NCBI RefSeq assembly: GCF_004798685.1
Contig: NZ_CP039291.1
Location: forward strand, 2,418,001-2,482,000
Origin: Cellulomonas shaoxiangyii
Lineage (GTDB): Bacteria > Actinomycetota > Actinomycetes > Actinomycetales > Cellulomonadaceae
Direction: 5' to 3'
Length of the DNA stretch: 64,000 bases
Of this stretch, positions 43,467 through 56,040 are shown piece after piece. The position numbers were made by a program, and so were the translations under genes. Each line of letters starts with the position of its first letter. Position 1 is the stretch's first letter. The notes beneath the pieces were generated by a model. That model had not been told where the DNA came from and made no database searches. It saw only the letters and a program-made list of their open reading frames with translations.

Positions 43467-44306
43467 ATGACCACCGCACAGCAGACCCTCGAGATGCCGC
43501 CGGGCCGGCGGCGCATGAGCCCCCGCCGGCGCGCCCAGGTGGTGCGCGGCGTCCAGTACGGCGTGCTCGTCGTCGCGGTGCTCGTGATCGCGCTCCTCAC
43601 GGACTGGTCGCGGGTGGGCGACCAGCTGTTCAACCCCGCGGTCGCCGCCGACCTCGCCGCGAAGCTCCCGATCGGCGTGCTCAACACGCTCAGGTACACG
43701 CTGGGGGCGTTCGCCGTCGGGCTCCCCCTCGGGGCGCTCCTGGCGTTCATGAAGCTGTCGTCGGTCGCGGTCTACCGCGCGATCGCCACCGTGTGGATCG
43801 AGTTCTTCCGCGGCATCCCCGCCCTGCTCGTCGTGCTGTCGGTCGGCTACGCGGTCCCGATCGCGTTCGGCGTGTCCATCCCGTCCGTGCTCGCCAAGGC
43901 GTCGATCGCGCTCGGTGTCGTCGCGTCCGCGTACATCGCCGAGACGCTGCGCGCCGGCATCCAGGCGGTCCCGGCGGGGCAGATCGAGGCGGCCCGGTCC
44001 CTCGGCATGTCGCACACGCGGACGATGCTGCAGGTCGTGGCCCCGCAGGCGTTCCGGATCGTCCTGCCGCCCATGACCAACGAGATCATCCTGCTCACGA
44101 AGGACACCTCGCTGGTCTTCCTCGTCGGGCTCACGCTCGCGGAGTACGACATCACCAAGATCGGCCGCGACGCGCTGAACTCCGCCGCGGGCGGCCTCAC
44201 GGCCCTGTTCGTGACCGGCGCCTGCTACCTCCTCATCACCCTGCCGCTGGGCTGGCTCACCCGCCGCCTCGAGCGCCGCACCGGCACGAAGGGACGCCGC
44301 GCATGA
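43467..44306 (+). CDS. Polar amino-acid ABC importer, permease
   Basis: 279 residues with five membrane helices after a 35-residue basic leader. HisM/GlnP family: [38 protein letters not shown], and the EAA loop [23 protein letters not shown] (about 174-196). ATGA overlap with the ATPase gene. Confidence 0.85.
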   Translation: MTTAQQTLEMPPGRRRMSPRRRAQVVRGVQYGVLVVAVLVIALLTDWSRVGDQLFNPAVAADLAAKLPIGVLNTLRYTLGAFAVGLPLGALLAFMKLSSVAVYRAIATVWIEFFRGIPALLVVLSVGYAVPIAFGVSIPSVLAKASIALGVVASAYIAETLRAGIQAVPAGQIEAARSLGMSHTRTMLQVVAPQAFRIVLPPMTNEIILLTKDTSLVFLVGLTLAEYDITKIGRDALNSAAGGLTALFVTGACYLLITLPLGWLTRRLERRTGTKGRRA

Positions 44307-45091
44307 GCCGGCCCGTCGTCACGATCTCCGGCCTGCACAAGTCGTTCGGCCCGCGCGAGGTGCTGCGGGGCATCGACCTCGAGGTCGCCGCCGGCGAGGT
44401 CGTCTGCATCATCGGCCCGTCCGGGTCGGGCAAGTCGACGCTGCTGCGCTGCGTCAACCTGCTCGAGCAGCCGACCGCGGGGCGCATCGACCTGCTCGGC
44501 GTCGAGGTGACCGACCCCGACGTCGACATCGACCGGGTGCGGACCCACGTCGGCATGGTGTTCCAGCAGTTCAACCTGTTCAGCCACCGCAGCGTCCTCG
44601 ACAACTGCACGATGGCCCAGCGCACCGTTCTGCGCCGCTCGCGCGAGGAGGCCGAGCGGGCCGCGCTCGCCAACCTCGAGCGCGTCGGCCTGGCGGACCG
44701 TGCGCAGGCGATGCCCGCGCAGCTGTCGGGCGGCCAGCAGCAGCGCGTCGCCATCGCCCGCGCGCTGTCGATGGACCCGCAGCTCATGCTGTTCGACGAG
44801 CCCACGTCCGCGCTCGACCCCGAGCTGGTCGGTGACGTCCTCGGCGTCATGCGCGACCTCGCCGACGCCGGCATGACCATGCTGGTCGTCACGCACGAGA
44901 TGGCGTTCGCCCGCGAGGTCGGCGACCGCGTCGTGTTCATGGACGAGGGCCAGATCGTCGAGGTGGGCCCCGCGGGCCGGGTGATCGGCGACCCGCAAGA
45001 GCCGCGCACGCGGGAGTTCCTCCAGCGGGTGCTCGACCCGACGCACCGCCACGACGCGTCCGGCACCGCGGGAGCGCCCCCGCAGGTCTAG
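44303..45091 (+). CDS. Polar amino-acid ABC importer, ATP-binding protein
   Basis: 262 residues: Walker A GPSGSGKS (near 39), [11 protein letters not shown]-loop, signature LSGGQQQR, Walker [13 protein letters not shown] and H-switch VVTHEMAFA. The [15 protein letters not shown] forms are typical of GlnQ/HisP. Last gene of the importer operon. Confidence 0.9.
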   Translation: MSRPVVTISGLHKSFGPREVLRGIDLEVAAGEVVCIIGPSGSGKSTLLRCVNLLEQPTAGRIDLLGVEVTDPDVDIDRVRTHVGMVFQQFNLFSHRSVLDNCTMAQRTVLRRSREEAERAALANLERVGLADRAQAMPAQLSGGQQQRVAIARALSMDPQLMLFDEPTSALDPELVGDVLGVMRDLADAGMTMLVVTHEMAFAREVGDRVVFMDEGQIVEVGPAGRVIGDPQEPRTREFLQRVLDPTHRHDASGTAGAPPQV

Positions 45092-45128
45092 GGTCGAGCC
45101 ACCCCTCGCCGCCGTCCCGGAGCCGACC

Positions 45129-46937
45129 ATGCCCGAGTCCCACTCCCCCGCCCTCGTCCCCGCCGACCCCGGGGCGTCGATCCCCCGGATGCTCGCCGCC
45201 CGCCTGGCGCGCGACGCCCGCGGCACGTTCATCGAGCGGCAGGCCGCCCTCGGCGGGCTGTGGCAGCCCGTCACCGTCGAGGCGTTCGTCGCCGAGGTGA
45301 CCGCCGTCGCCAAGGGCATCATCGCCTCGGGCGTCGAGCCCGGCGACCGCGTCGCGATCATGTCCCGTACCCGGTACGAGTGGACGCTCGTCGACTTCGC
45401 CGTGTGGGCCGCGGGTGCGGTGGGCGTGCCGGTGTACGAGACGTCGTCCCCCGAGCAGGTGCGCTGGATCGCCTCCGACTCCGGCGTGCGCATGGCGGTC
45501 GTCGAGACGCCCGCCCACGCGGCCACCGTCACCCTGGTGCGCGACGACCTCCCCGGTCTCCGGGAGGTGCTCGTGCTCGACGAGGGCGCCGTGACCACGC
45601 TCGTGCAGCGCGGCACCGACCTCACGGACGAGGACGTCGCCCGGCGCTGGCGCGCGACGCGCGCGGACGACCTCGCGACCGTGATCTACACGTCGGGCAC
45701 CACCGGGCGCCCCAAGGGTGTCGAGCTCACGCACGGCAACTTCGTGGAGCTGGTCCGCAACGGCGCCGTCGGCCTGGGCGAGGTCGTCTCCAAGCCCACG
45801 TCGCGCACGCTGCTGTTCATGCCGCTCGCCCACGTCTTCGCGCGGTTCATCCAGGTGCTGTGCGTCGAGTCGGGCGCGGTCCTCGGGCACACGCCGGACA
45901 CCCGCAACCTGCTGCCGGACCTCGCGTCGTTCCAGCCGACGTTCGTGCTGGCCGTGCCGCGGGTCTTCGAGAAGGTCTACAACTCCGCCGAGCAGAAGGC
46001 CGGGACCGGCGGCAAGCTGCGCCTGTTCCGGTGGGCCGCCAAGGTGGCCATCGCCTACTCCCGCGCGCTGGACACCCCGGCCGGTCCGGGTGCCGCCCTG
46101 ACGGCGCAGCACCGGCTGGCGGGTGCGCTCGTGCACAAGCGCCTGCGCGCCGCGCTGGGCGGCCGTGCGGAGTTCGCCGTGTCCGGCGGCGCGCCGCTCG
46201 GTGAGCGGCTCGGCCACTTCTACCGCGGCATCGGCGTGCACGTCCTCGAGGGGTACGGCCTCACGGAGACCACGGCGGCGACCGCCGTGAACCGGCCCGA
46301 GCTCACGAAGATCGGGACGGTCGGCCCGGCGTTCCCGGGCGCCTCGCTGCGCGTCGACGACGACGGCCAGATCTGGGTGAAGGGCCCGCACGTCTTCCGG
46401 GGCTACCGCCACCAGGCCGAGGCGACCGCCGAGGTGCTCGTCGACGGGTGGTTCAAGACCGGCGACCTCGGGACGCTCGACGAGGACGGCTGCCTGCGGA
46501 TCACCGGCCGCAGCAAGGAGATCATCGTCACCGCCGGCGGCAAGAACGTCGCCCCCGCGGCGCTCGAGGACCGGCTGCGCGGGCACCCGCTCGTGAGCCA
46601 GGTCGTCGTCGTCGGTGACCAGCGTCCCTTCATCGGCGCGCTCGTCACCCTCGACGCCGAGATGCTCCCCGGGTGGCTCGCGTCGCACGGCCTGCCGCCC
46701 ATGGACGTCGTCACGGCGTCGACGCACCCGCAGGTCCTCCAGGCGCTCGACCGCGCCGTCGACCGCGCGAACGAGTCCGTGTCCCGGGCGGAGTCCATCC
46801 GCAAGATCCGCGTGCTGACGATGGACTTCACCGAGGCCAACGGCTACCTCACGCCGTCGCTGAAGGTGAAGCGCGCGAAGGTGCTCGCCGACCTCGCGGC
46901 CGACGTCGACGCGCTGTACGTCGACACCCGCGACTGA
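45129..46937 (+). CDS. Long-chain acyl-CoA synthetase (FadD15-like)
   Basis: 602 residues of the AMP-forming ligase family. P-loop-like YTSGTTGRPKG at 187-197; linker motif near 370 (GYGLTETTAA, then 440s with GWFKTGDLG) and C-terminal ITGRSKEIIVTAGGKNVAP with the catalytic-Lys segment at the end (ANGYLTPSLKVKR). The TSGTTGRPKGVELTHGN and GGAPLGERLGHFYRGIG forms match FadD15-type fatty acid ligases. Activates fatty acids for lipid metabolism. 37 bp after the importer operon but no functional link is evident. Confidence 0.85.
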   Translation: MPESHSPALVPADPGASIPRMLAARLARDARGTFIERQAALGGLWQPVTVEAFVAEVTAVAKGIIASGVEPGDRVAIMSRTRYEWTLVDFAVWAAGAVGVPVYETSSPEQVRWIASDSGVRMAVVETPAHAATVTLVRDDLPGLREVLVLDEGAVTTLVQRGTDLTDEDVARRWRATRADDLATVIYTSGTTGRPKGVELTHGNFVELVRNGAVGLGEVVSKPTSRTLLFMPLAHVFARFIQVLCVESGAVLGHTPDTRNLLPDLASFQPTFVLAVPRVFEKVYNSAEQKAGTGGKLRLFRWAAKVAIAYSRALDTPAGPGAALTAQHRLAGALVHKRLRAALGGRAEFAVSGGAPLGERLGHFYRGIGVHVLEGYGLTETTAATAVNRPELTKIGTVGPAFPGASLRVDDDGQIWVKGPHVFRGYRHQAEATAEVLVDGWFKTGDLGTLDEDGCLRITGRSKEIIVTAGGKNVAPAALEDRLRGHPLVSQVVVVGDQRPFIGALVTLDAEMLPGWLASHGLPPMDVVTASTHPQVLQALDRAVDRANESVSRAESIRKIRVLTMDFTEANGYLTPSLKVKRAKVLADLAADVDALYVDTRD

Positions 46938-46958
46938 CGACCGGCCCAGGCACGCCGC

Positions 46959-46986
46959 CGGCGCGGGCCCACCCGGGCCCGCGCCG
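46959..46986. terminator. Bidirectional terminator between convergent genes
   Basis: 12-bp stem CGGCGCGGGCCC (46959-46970) with 46975-46986, loop ACCC, between the acyl-CoA ligase (+) and the Vms1-like gene (-). Confidence 0.7.
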
Positions 46987-47009
46987 TCGCGCCGTGCGGC
47001 GGGGTGCGG

Positions 47010-48206
47010 TCAGATGACGTTGTGGATGCGGCCGCTGTCGGCCGACTGGCTGAGCACCGACTCGCGCGGCGTCGACTCGTCGCTCCACCGCAGGAGCGCC
47101 CCGACGCCGTCGACGAGGTCGACCGCGCCCTCGTCCGCGAACGTCAGGCCCGCGTCCTGCCCCACGGCCGCGCGCACCAGCGCCACGTCCGCGGGCATCT
47201 GCCGCGCACCGTCGGCGACGCCGATCGTGGCCAGGTCGTCCTTGCCGAGCGTGAGCTCGAGCGGACCGTCCCCGACCCAGAGCTGCCGGTCGGCGAGCCG
47301 CCCCGGGCTGCCGGCCGGCGGCTCGCCGAGCACGAGCTCCGACACCTGACCCCGCTGCAGCACGGCGACCACGTCGGCGAGGGACGTCACCGCCTCCTCC
47401 TCGCGGCCCTGCTCCTGGCGGAACCGGTCGAGCACGGCCTCGCGCCGGCGGGCGCGGTACTCGGTCAGCACCGCGTCGAGGCGCTCGTGGAACGCCGCCT
47501 CGTTGACGCCCTCGGCCCGGGACCCGCCGGGCACCTCGACGAGCACCTCCCGGACCTCCTGGCCGACCGCGTCCTTGAGCAGCGCCACCGCGCGCACGTC
47601 CCCGGTGAGGACCACCAGCTCGGGCTTGCGCTCGGTCACCTGCCGGTCGAGGTCGGCCGCGACGACGTCCACGTTGCGCTCCCACGAGTCCTGCACGCGC
47701 TGCTGCCAGCGGCGGTGCGCCCAGCCGCCGCCCTGGACCTTGTGCATCTCGTCGTGGTCGCCCTCGACGGCCTCGCTGTCCACCCCGAGCGGCCCGGCAC
47801 CGTCGGTCCACGTCAGGTCCGCGCCCTGGCGGTTGAGCTCCACGAGCAGGAACCGCGTCGCCTCGTCCGCCGCCCGCGCTGCCGGCAGCAGCAGCGGCAC
47901 CGGCCCGCACGCCGCGGTCGACTGCGCCGGGGGCTCGGTGAGCAGGCGGTCGACGAGGACCTCGCGCGCGTCGGCCACGAGCACGCGCCCGTGCGGCCCC
48001 ACGGCGTGCGTGGGGCGGGCCACGAGCTCGTCCAGCAGGGCGAGCACCTGCGTCGGCGAGCCGTCGTGCTCGAGCTGACGGCGCAGCACCTTCCAGCGGG
48101 ACTGCACGTCTGCCGCCCCCGTCGCATCGTCATGCGTGGCGTCGAGGTACACGGTGGTGAAGGGCGCCGAGCGCCCCAGCAGCGGCTTGAGCCAGTGCAG
48201 GTCCAT
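47010..48206 (-). CDS. Vms1/Ankzf1-like (baeRF, Rv2629-type) peptidyl-tRNA hydrolase family protein
   Basis: 398 residues with an eRF1-domain-2-like core as in Rv2629 and Vms1. It opens [22 protein letters not shown] and has [19 protein letters not shown] (about 207-225) and [21 protein letters not shown] (about 270-290). The eukaryotic relative Vms1 cleaves peptidyl-tRNA on stalled ribosomes; the role of the actinobacterial family is less certain (Rv2629 is dormancy-linked). ATG 48206. Confidence 0.75.
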   Translation of the reverse strand: MDLHWLKPLLGRSAPFTTVYLDATHDDATGAADVQSRWKVLRRQLEHDGSPTQVLALLDELVARPTHAVGPHGRVLVADAREVLVDRLLTEPPAQSTAACGPVPLLLPAARAADEATRFLLVELNRQGADLTWTDGAGPLGVDSEAVEGDHDEMHKVQGGGWAHRRWQQRVQDSWERNVDVVAADLDRQVTERKPELVVLTGDVRAVALLKDAVGQEVREVLVEVPGGSRAEGVNEAAFHERLDAVLTEYRARRREAVLDRFRQEQGREEEAVTSLADVVAVLQRGQVSELVLGEPPAGSPGRLADRQLWVGDGPLELTLGKDDLATIGVADGARQMPADVALVRAAVGQDAGLTFADEGAVDLVDGVGALLRWSDESTPRESVLSQSADSGRIHNVI

Positions 48207-48358
48207 CAGGCAGGTCTCCTCGCGTCGGGGTCCCGTCCGGGCATCGGTGCCCCGGCCGCCCGAACGGGTCTGACCCCTCCACCATCCGCCAGCGGGGACG
48301 GACCCGCCACCGCGCGGACGCGAGCCGTCACCCGCGAGGCGGACGCGACCGCGCCGGC

Positions 48359-48711
48359 TCAGGCGTGCCCGACGCTCGCGTCCTGCGCGGTCGCCTGCGT
48401 GCTGCCCGTGTGCGCGTGGTCCTGGGCGATCGCCTCGTGGTGGCGGATGACCTCCTCGACGATGAAGGCGAGGAACTTCTCCGCGAACACCGGGTCGAGG
48501 TCCGCGTCCTGCGCGAGCGCGCGCAGCCGGGCGACCTGCGCGGCCTCACGGCCCGGGTCGGACGGGGGCAGGTCGAGCTGCGCCTTGAGCAGACCCACCT
48601 GCTGCGTGGCCTTGAAGCGCTCGGCGAGCAGGTGCACGAGCGCCGCGTCGATGTTGTCGATGGTCCGGCGGAGCCGGGCGAGATCCGGCGGGACGGGCGC
48701 GGGCAGGTCGC

Positions 48712-48715
<4 letters not shown>
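48359..48715 (-). CDS. Chorismate mutase (AroQ type)
   Basis: 118 residues, all helical: [35 protein letters not shown] in helix 1 (Arg of the active site), [24 protein letters not shown], and [18 protein letters not shown] in helix 3. It converts chorismate to prephenate for Phe/Tyr. The C-terminus has a 20-residue polar tail. Its GTG overlaps the clpX stop (GTGA), so it is translated with the protease chaperone. The coupling looks like genomic economy rather than shared function. Confidence 0.85.
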
Positions 48716-49989
<1,274 letters not shown>

Positions 49990-50121
49990 GTGGGTCCCCT
50001 TCCTCGGGTGGCCCCGCCGTGCGGCGGGAGCCGTTGCTCGTGCACACCCGCCCCGGGGAGTCACGTTCCCCCATTGCACACCACGGGGGCTCCCGTGTCA
50101 GCCGAACGGGTGGGGCGGGTC

Positions 50122-50147
50122 GCGGCGTGTCCTGGGCGACACGCCGC
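50122..50147. terminator. Hairpin in the clpP2-clpX gap
   Basis: 10-bp stem (50122-50131 with 50138-50147), 6-nt loop, between the clpP2 terminator and clpX. It may be a second terminator or a clpX leader structure. Confidence 0.45.
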
Positions 50148-50195
50148 CGCGACGCTCCCCGTAACACGGGGCGGCGTCGTGGATGCCGGACGGAC

Positions 50196-50229
50196 GTCCG
50201 GCCCCGACGCGAGGGCGTCGGGGCCGGAC
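50196..50229 (-). terminator. Terminator of the clpP1-clpP2 operon
   Basis: 15-bp perfect stem (50196-50210 with 50215-50229), loop GAGG, 7 bp after the clpP2 stop. Confidence 0.8.
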
Positions 50230-50235
50230 GGTGCG

Positions 50236-50937
50236 TCACTCGGCGGCGGGCTGCACCACCGTGGGCTGCACGCCCTTGCGGCTCGCGAGCACCTGGTCGA
50301 CGATCCCGTACTCCGCGGCCTGCGCGGCCGTCAGGATCTTGTCGCGCTCGATGTCCACCCGGACCTGCTCGATCGGGCGGCCCGTGTGGTGCGCGAGCGC
50401 CTGCTCGAGCCACTCGCGGATGCGGATGAGCTCGTTGGCGTGGATCTCGATGTCGGACGCCTGCGCGTAGCCGCCGCCCTCCATCGCGGGCTGGTGGATC
50501 AGCACGCGCGCGTTCGGCAGCGCCAGGCGCTTGCCCGGCGAGCCGGCCGCGAGCAGCACGGCCGCCGCCGAGGCGGCCTGCCCGAGGCAGACCGTCTGGA
50601 TGTGCGGCTTGATGTACTGCATCGTGTCGTAGATCGCCGTCAGCGCCGTGAACGAGCCGCCGGGCGAGTTGATGTAGAGGGTGATGTCGCGGTCCGGGTC
50701 GGTCGACTCCAGGACCAGCAGCTGCGCCATCACGTCGTCCGCCGAGGCGTCGTCCACCTGCACGCCGAGGAAGATGATGCGGTCCTCGAACAGCTTGGTG
50801 TACGGGTCCTGGCGCTTGTAGCCGTAGGCCGTGCGCTCCTCGAACTGCGGCAGCACGTACCGGCCCGTGGGGGACGCGGGTGCCGTGCCGCCGGCCAGGC
50901 GCCCGGCGCGGGCGATGAACTGGGACTCCATGCTCAC
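50236..50937 (-). CDS. clpP2: ClpP protease subunit ClpP2
   Basis: 233 residues. Catalytic Ser in GQAASAAA (near 130), His in [10 protein letters not shown] (near 155), Asp in the VRVDIERDK region. The longer N-terminus ([20 protein letters not shown]) and the GQAASAA signature mark the ClpP2 paralogue. Forms the mixed ClpP1P2 barrel. GTG 50937 is favoured over ATG 50931 because AGGAG sits 7 bp upstream of it. Confidence 0.9.
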   Translation of the reverse strand: MSMESQFIARAGRLAGGTAPASPTGRYVLPQFEERTAYGYKRQDPYTKLFEDRIIFLGVQVDDASADDVMAQLLVLESTDPDRDITLYINSPGGSFTALTAIYDTMQYIKPHIQTVCLGQAASAAAVLLAAGSPGKRLALPNARVLIHQPAMEGGGYAQASDIEIHANELIRIREWLEQALAHHTGRPIEQVRVDIERDKILTAAQAAEYGIVDQVLASRKGVQPTVVQPAAE

Positions 50938-50977
50938 GAAGGTTCTCCTCGCTGGTTCTCTGCGGGTCGCCCGGCCG

Positions 50978-51637
50978 TCAGGCCGAGGTCCCGGTGCCGT
51001 CGGGCGCGCCGTCGGCGTCGGGGGCGGTGCCCCCGCCGCCCGTGACCGAGCCGGCGCTGCTGACCACGTGGTCGATGAAGCCGTACTCGAGCGCCTCCGG
51101 CGCCGTGAACCAGCGGTCACGGTCGGAGTCGGCGTTGATCTGCTCGACGCTCCTGCCCGTCTGCTCGGCGATCAGCTCGGCCAGCACCTTCTTCATGTGC
51201 AGGATGAGCTGCGCGTTGATGCGCACGTCGGTGGCGGTGCCGCCGATGCCGCCCGAGGGCTGGTGCATCATGACGCGCGCGTGCGGGGTGGCGTAGCGCT
51301 TGCCCTTGGCGCCGGACGACAGCAGGAACTGCCCCATCGAGGCGGCCATGCCCATCGCGATCGTGGCGACGTCCGGCTTGATGTACTGCATCGTGTCGTA
51401 GATCGCCATGCCGGCCGTGATCGACCCGCCGGGCGAGTTGATGTAGAGCCAGATGTCCTTGTCGGGGTCCTCCGCGGCCAGCAGCATCATCTGCGCGCAG
51501 ATGGCGTTGGCGTTCTCGTCGCGGACCTCGGACCCGAGCCAGATGATCCGCTCACGGAGCAGACGGTTGTAGATGCTGTCGTTGAGGCCGAGTCCTACGG
51601 ACTCCGCCCGTGCGATGGCCGGGACCTGCTCGTTCAC
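50978..51637 (-). CDS. clpP1: ClpP protease subunit ClpP1
   Basis: 219 residues. Ser in GMAASMGQ (near 98), His in [11 protein letters not shown] (near 123), Asp in DSDRDRWF. It starts with VNEQ and has a Gly/Asp/Ala-rich tail of about 20 residues. GTG 51637 with AAGGAG 5 bp upstream. Precedes clpP2 by 40 bp in the same operon. Confidence 0.9.
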   Translation of the reverse strand: MNEQVPAIARAESVGLGLNDSIYNRLLRERIIWLGSEVRDENANAICAQMMLLAAEDPDKDIWLYINSPGGSITAGMAIYDTMQYIKPDVATIAMGMAASMGQFLLSSGAKGKRYATPHARVMMHQPSGGIGGTATDVRINAQLILHMKKVLAELIAEQTGRSVEQINADSDRDRWFTAPEALEYGFIDHVVSSAGSVTGGGGTAPDADGAPDGTGTSA

Positions 51638-51805
51638 GAAGGCTCCTTCGTCTGGCTGCGTCGTGCGGCGGGCCGGTGCGGTGCTCGTGCACGTCCGGCC
51701 GTGCGTTGCAGCGACCCTAACGCCCGGACCAGCCGCGACACGTCCCGCCGCCGCGTCGTTTCGCTGTCGGCGCAGCGGCGTCGCCGGGATGCCACCCGGG
51801 ACGCA

Positions 51806-51840
51806 CGACGGCCCCGCGACGTGGTGTCGCGGGGCCGTCG
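51806..51840 (-). terminator. Terminator of tig
   Basis: 15-bp perfect stem (51806-51820 with 51826-51840), loop GTGGT, 17 bp after the tig stop. Confidence 0.8.
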
Positions 51841-51857
51841 GCTGCGTGCGGTGGTGC

Positions 51858-53252
51858 TCAGGCCTTGGCGTCCTGCTCGCCGGCCTCGTCGGCGACGGGC
51901 TGCGCCTGCGCGTCCTCGGCGGCGCCCGCCTCGGTCTCGGCCTGCTCGACCGCTGCGTCGTCCTCGTCGGAGCCGATGAACTCCGACAGGTCCACCGTGG
52001 CACCCGACTGCTCGGTGACGGTGATGCGGCGCAGGGCGACGGCCAGGGCCTTGGAGCGGGCGACCTCCGCGACCATCGCCGGGATCTGGCCCTGCTCGTC
52101 CAGCGTGCGGATGAACGTGTTCGGGTCCATGCCGTACTGGCGGGACGCGTTCACGAGGTAGTCGATGAGCTCGCCCTGGCCCACCTTGACCCCGAGCTGC
52201 TCGGCGAGCGTGTCGAGGAGGATCTGGTTGCGCAGCGCGGTCTGCGCCTGCTCCGTCACCTCGGCACGGTGCTCGTCGTCCTCCAGGCGGCCCTCGCCCT
52301 CGAGGTGGCGGTGCACCTCGGCCTCGACGACGCCCGACGGCACGGGGATCTCGACGGCCTCGACGAGCTGCTCGAGCAGCAGGTCGCGGGCCTGCACGGC
52401 CTGGTTGGACGCCTTGATGCGGGCGGCCTGCTCGCGCAGGTCGGCCGTGAGCTCGTCCAACGTGTCGAACTCGCTCGCGAGCTGCGCGAACTCGTCGTCG
52501 GCGTCGGGCAGCTGGCGCTCCTTGACGGCCGTCGCGGTCACGGAGACCTGCGCCTGCTCGCCCGCGCGCTCGCCGCCGGCGAGCGCCGTCTCGAACGTCG
52601 TGGACTCGCCCGACGACAGGCCGGTGAGCGCCTCGTCGAGGCCCTCCAGCATGTTGCCGGAGCCGATCTGGTAGCTCACGCCGGAGACCTGGTCGACCTG
52701 CTCGTCGCCGATCGTCGCGGTCAGGTCGAGGACGACGTAGTCCCCCTCGACGGCGGGGCGGTCGACACCGACCAGCGAGCCGAAGCGCTCGCGCAGCGCG
52801 TCCAGGCGGCCCGTGACGTCCTCGTCGTCCACGGCGACGTCGTCGACCGTGACCGACAGGCCGTCGAGCGCGGGCAGCGTGATCTCCGGGCGCACCTCGA
52901 CCTCGGCGGTGAAGTGCAGCTCGCCGTCCTCGCCCTGCGGCGCGGCGGACAGGCCGGGGACCTTCGTCACCTGCACGTCCGGCTGGCCCAGCGGGCGCAG
53001 CTCGTTCTCGCGCACGGCCTCGGCGTAGAAGCCGGACAGGCCCTCGTTGATCGCGTGCTCCAGCACGGCGGGGCGACCCACGCGCTGGTCGATGATGCGC
53101 GGCGGCACCTTGCCCTTGCGGAAGCCCGGCACCGTCACCTGCTCCGCGATGTGCTTGTACGCGTGGTCGATGCTCGGCTTGAGCTCGTCGTACGTCACCT
53201 CGACGGTCAGCTTGACCTTGGTCGGATCCAGGGTCTCGACGGCGCTCTTCAC
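51858..53252 (-). CDS. tig: Trigger factor
   Basis: 464 residues. Ribosome-binding loop [15 protein letters not shown] (about 42-56, signature GFRKGK), PPIase domain around 160-245 ([11 protein letters not shown] ... [20 protein letters not shown]), then the helical chaperone arms and a 45-residue acidic Ala/Glu/Asp-rich tail typical of actinobacteria. Start GTG 53252 after GGGAGA. Stands upstream of the clpP operon as in other actinobacteria. Confidence 0.95.
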   Translation of the reverse strand: MKSAVETLDPTKVKLTVEVTYDELKPSIDHAYKHIAEQVTVPGFRKGKVPPRIIDQRVGRPAVLEHAINEGLSGFYAEAVRENELRPLGQPDVQVTKVPGLSAAPQGEDGELHFTAEVEVRPEITLPALDGLSVTVDDVAVDDEDVTGRLDALRERFGSLVGVDRPAVEGDYVVLDLTATIGDEQVDQVSGVSYQIGSGNMLEGLDEALTGLSSGESTTFETALAGGERAGEQAQVSVTATAVKERQLPDADDEFAQLASEFDTLDELTADLREQAARIKASNQAVQARDLLLEQLVEAVEIPVPSGVVEAEVHRHLEGEGRLEDDEHRAEVTEQAQTALRNQILLDTLAEQLGVKVGQGELIDYLVNASRQYGMDPNTFIRTLDEQGQIPAMVAEVARSKALAVALRRITVTEQSGATVDLSEFIGSDEDDAAVEQAETEAGAAEDAQAQPVADEAGEQDAKA

Positions 53253-53529
53253 TTCGATGGTCTCCCACTGGTCATGGCCATGCGCCGGCGGGTCCGACGG
53301 GCTGGCACGGTCGGCGCGCCGGTTGGGCGCGCGGTTCGGGCGCTGGTGTCGCGGGCGGCAGCGCGCAGCTGGCAGAGCAGCACAGCACCGGCGCACTCGC
53401 GACCCTCGATGCTACGTCACCGCGCCGATCGGCCCCAAAGCGGGGCCGGCGACCGCCGGGCGGCACGCCTGGCGTGGTCCGGCGTCGGCGCCGTGGTCGG
53501 TCCATGGTCGGGCCGTGGCCGGGCCGTGG

Positions 53530-53603
53530 TCGGGATGGCGGGATTCGAACCCGCGACCTTCCGCTCCCAAAGCGGACGCGCTACCAACCTGCGCCACATC
53601 CCG
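53530..53603 (-). tRNA. tRNA-Pro (UGG)
   Basis: Cloverleaf on the minus strand: acceptor CGGGATG/CATCCCG, D-arm GCGC-AGGTTGGTA-GCGC, anticodon stem TCCGC/GCGGA with loop TTTGGGA (anticodon TGG), T-arm GCGGG-TTCGAAT-CCCGC, discriminator A. CCA is not encoded. Stands between tig and tRNA-Gly. Confidence 0.95.
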
Positions 53604-53766
53604 TGGGCGCACGTCCGGCGCCCTGCCGACGACGGTGGACCCGCCTCGGTGCGCCCGCCCGTGCGCGTCGCGCCCGGTGGCACCCGCTACCCTGGGTGCC
53701 GCGGTCCGAGGGCCGCCGGTCCCGCTGCACGTCACAGGTGCGGGCACGGCGACGCGGCGGACCTGC

Positions 53767-53837
53767 GCGGACGTAGCTCAATGGTAGAGCCCCAGTCTTC
53801 CAAACTGGCTACGCGGGTTCGATTCCCGTCGTCCGCT
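53767..53837 (+). tRNA. tRNA-Gly (UCC)
   Basis: Acceptor GCGGACG/CGTCCGC, D-arm with AATGGTA, anticodon stem CCAGT/ACTGG with loop CTTCCAA (anticodon TCC), T-arm CGGG-TTCGATT-CCCG, discriminator T. CCA not encoded. Confidence 0.95.
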
Positions 53838-53971
53838 CCGACGCCCGTCCCGGTGCCCGAACCCGCACCGTCCGTCCTGCCCACCGCGCCACGACGCCCG
53901 CGCGCGCCGCCCCCGGTCCGCGGCTCCGCCCCCGTTTCCGTCTGCGGCCCGCGCGTGCTGAGGTAGCGCCC

Positions 53972-54619
53972 GTGACGACGACGTTCCTGCGCCCCGGCGA
54001 CCGCGTGCTCCTGACCGGCGACTCCATCACCGAGTGGGGGCGCGACCGCGACGACCCGACGAGCCTCGGCCACGGGTACGCCGGCGTCGTTGCCGCGCTG
54101 GCCGGTGCCCGGCTGCCGGAGCACGACCTGGAGTTCCTCAACCGCGGCGTCGGGGGCGACACGGCGCGGCTGCTGCGCGAGCGCTGGGACGTCGACGGCC
54201 TCGCGCTCGAGCCGACCGTCGTGTCGGTGCTGATCGGCGTCAACGACACGTGGCGGCGGTTCGCGGGCGGCACGGTGACGACGGCCGAGGAGTACGAGGA
54301 GCACCTGCGCGCCGTCCTCACCTCGGCGCGGGAGCGCCTCGACGCCCGGCTCGTGCTGATCGAGCCGTTCGTGGTCCCCGTGACGCCCGAGCAGCACCTG
54401 TGGCGCGCGGACCTGGACCCGCGCATCGCCGTCGTGCGCCGGGTCGCGGCCGAGCTGCGCGCGGTGCTCGTGCCCGCCGACGGCCTGGTCGCGGCGGCCG
54501 CCGTGCGCACCTCGCCGGAGCGGTGGGCGTACGACGGCGTGCACCCGACGCCCGCCGGGCACGGCCTGCTCGCCGAGGCGTGGCTGAGCGCGGTCGGCGC
54601 CCTGCCCGGCGCCGCCTGA
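53972..54619 (+). CDS. SGNH/GDSL-type esterase
   Basis: 215 residues. SGNH blocks: TGDSITEWG (Ser near 17), FLNRGVGGDTAR (Gly), VVSVLIGVNDTW (Asn near 92) and the C-terminal DGVHPTPAGH with catalytic Asp/His near 190. No signal peptide, so probably an intracellular esterase or acetyl-hydrolase. GTG 53972 chosen as it opens the fold. Confidence 0.85.
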   Translation: MTTTFLRPGDRVLLTGDSITEWGRDRDDPTSLGHGYAGVVAALAGARLPEHDLEFLNRGVGGDTARLLRERWDVDGLALEPTVVSVLIGVNDTWRRFAGGTVTTAEEYEEHLRAVLTSARERLDARLVLIEPFVVPVTPEQHLWRADLDPRIAVVRRVAAELRAVLVPADGLVAAAAVRTSPERWAYDGVHPTPAGHGLLAEAWLSAVGALPGAA

Positions 54620-54633
54620 CCCGCACGACACGT

Positions 54634-54652
54634 CCGGCGCGGCCCGCGCCGG
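54634..54652 (+). terminator. Weak hairpin after the esterase gene
   Basis: 7-bp stem CCGGCGC/GCGCCGG (54634-54640 with 54646-54652), loop of 5, 15 bp after the stop. Confidence 0.4.
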
Positions 54653-54686
54653 GCACGCCGCGCGGGCGTCGATCCGCGGACGACCT

Positions 54687-54726
54687 TTGCGGGGGCGCCC
54701 TGCGCCCGCTACGGTCGGGCCGACCG
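54687..54726 (+). promoter_or_regulatory. Promoter and operator dyad of the cysteine operon
   Basis: TTGCGG (54687-54692) and TACGGT (54710-54715) with a 17-bp spacer. The perfect dyad CGGTCGG-G-CCGACCG (54712-54726) covers the -10 and start site, a good repressor position. The leader ORF starts 78 bp further on. Confidence 0.6.
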
Positions 54727-54803
54727 GCGCCTCGTGCACCGGTCACACGCCACGACACCGGGGGGCGGGCCCACGCGCCGCGCCCCGACCGACGAGGAGA
54801 GCG

Positions 54804-54872
54804 ATGAGCGCGCACCACGCCGCCGCCGCCCCCGTCCTGCGCGCCCGCACGGCGTGCTGTCGCTGTCGGTAG
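54804..54872 (+). CDS. Cysteine-rich leader peptide upstream of cysK
   Basis: 22 residues; the C-terminus is CCRCR (three Cys in four codons) directly before the stop. The ATG follows GAGGAGA. Ends 226 bp before cysK. Actinobacteria are known to have cysteine-codon uORFs that sense Cys-tRNA by ribosome stalling and control translation or transcription of sulfur genes. Here the stop codon overlaps the 5' arm of a long hairpin, so a stall at the Cys codons would change its folding. Encoded before the cysteine synthase pair, which fits that control. Confidence 0.75.
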   Translation: MSAHHAAAAPVLRARTACCRCR

Positions 54873-54938
54873 AGCGCTGGCTGCCCGCGCGCCCCACGGC
54901 GCGCACCCGCACCCGCACCACCCCGTGCGCCAGCGCTC
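54872..54938 (+). promoter_or_regulatory. Attenuator-like hairpin after the Cys leader
   Basis: GAGCGCTGGC (54872-54881) pairs exactly with GCCAGCGCTC (54929-54938); inside, GCGCGCC (54887-54893) pairs with GGCGCGC (54898-54904). The outer stem starts on the last base of the leader stop codon. Confidence 0.6.
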
Positions 54939-55098
54939 GCCCCGGCAGGCCGTCGTCCGGCACCCCGCCCGTTCCTCCCGCACGATGGGACCGACCGGCG
55001 CGCGGCCCGCACCCCGCACCACCCGTCGCGGCCCCCGCGACCGCAGCCCCGCACCGTCCCCCACTGCCGCCCGCGGCGGCCCCGACCGAAGAGGAACC

Positions 55099-56034
<936 letters not shown>

Positions 56035-56040
56035 CACCGC

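Noticed and set aside
53480..53530. GGTCGGGCCGTGG-like direct repeats beside tRNA-Pro as an attachment site
   Set aside because: No tRNA 3'-end duplication and no integrase nearby.
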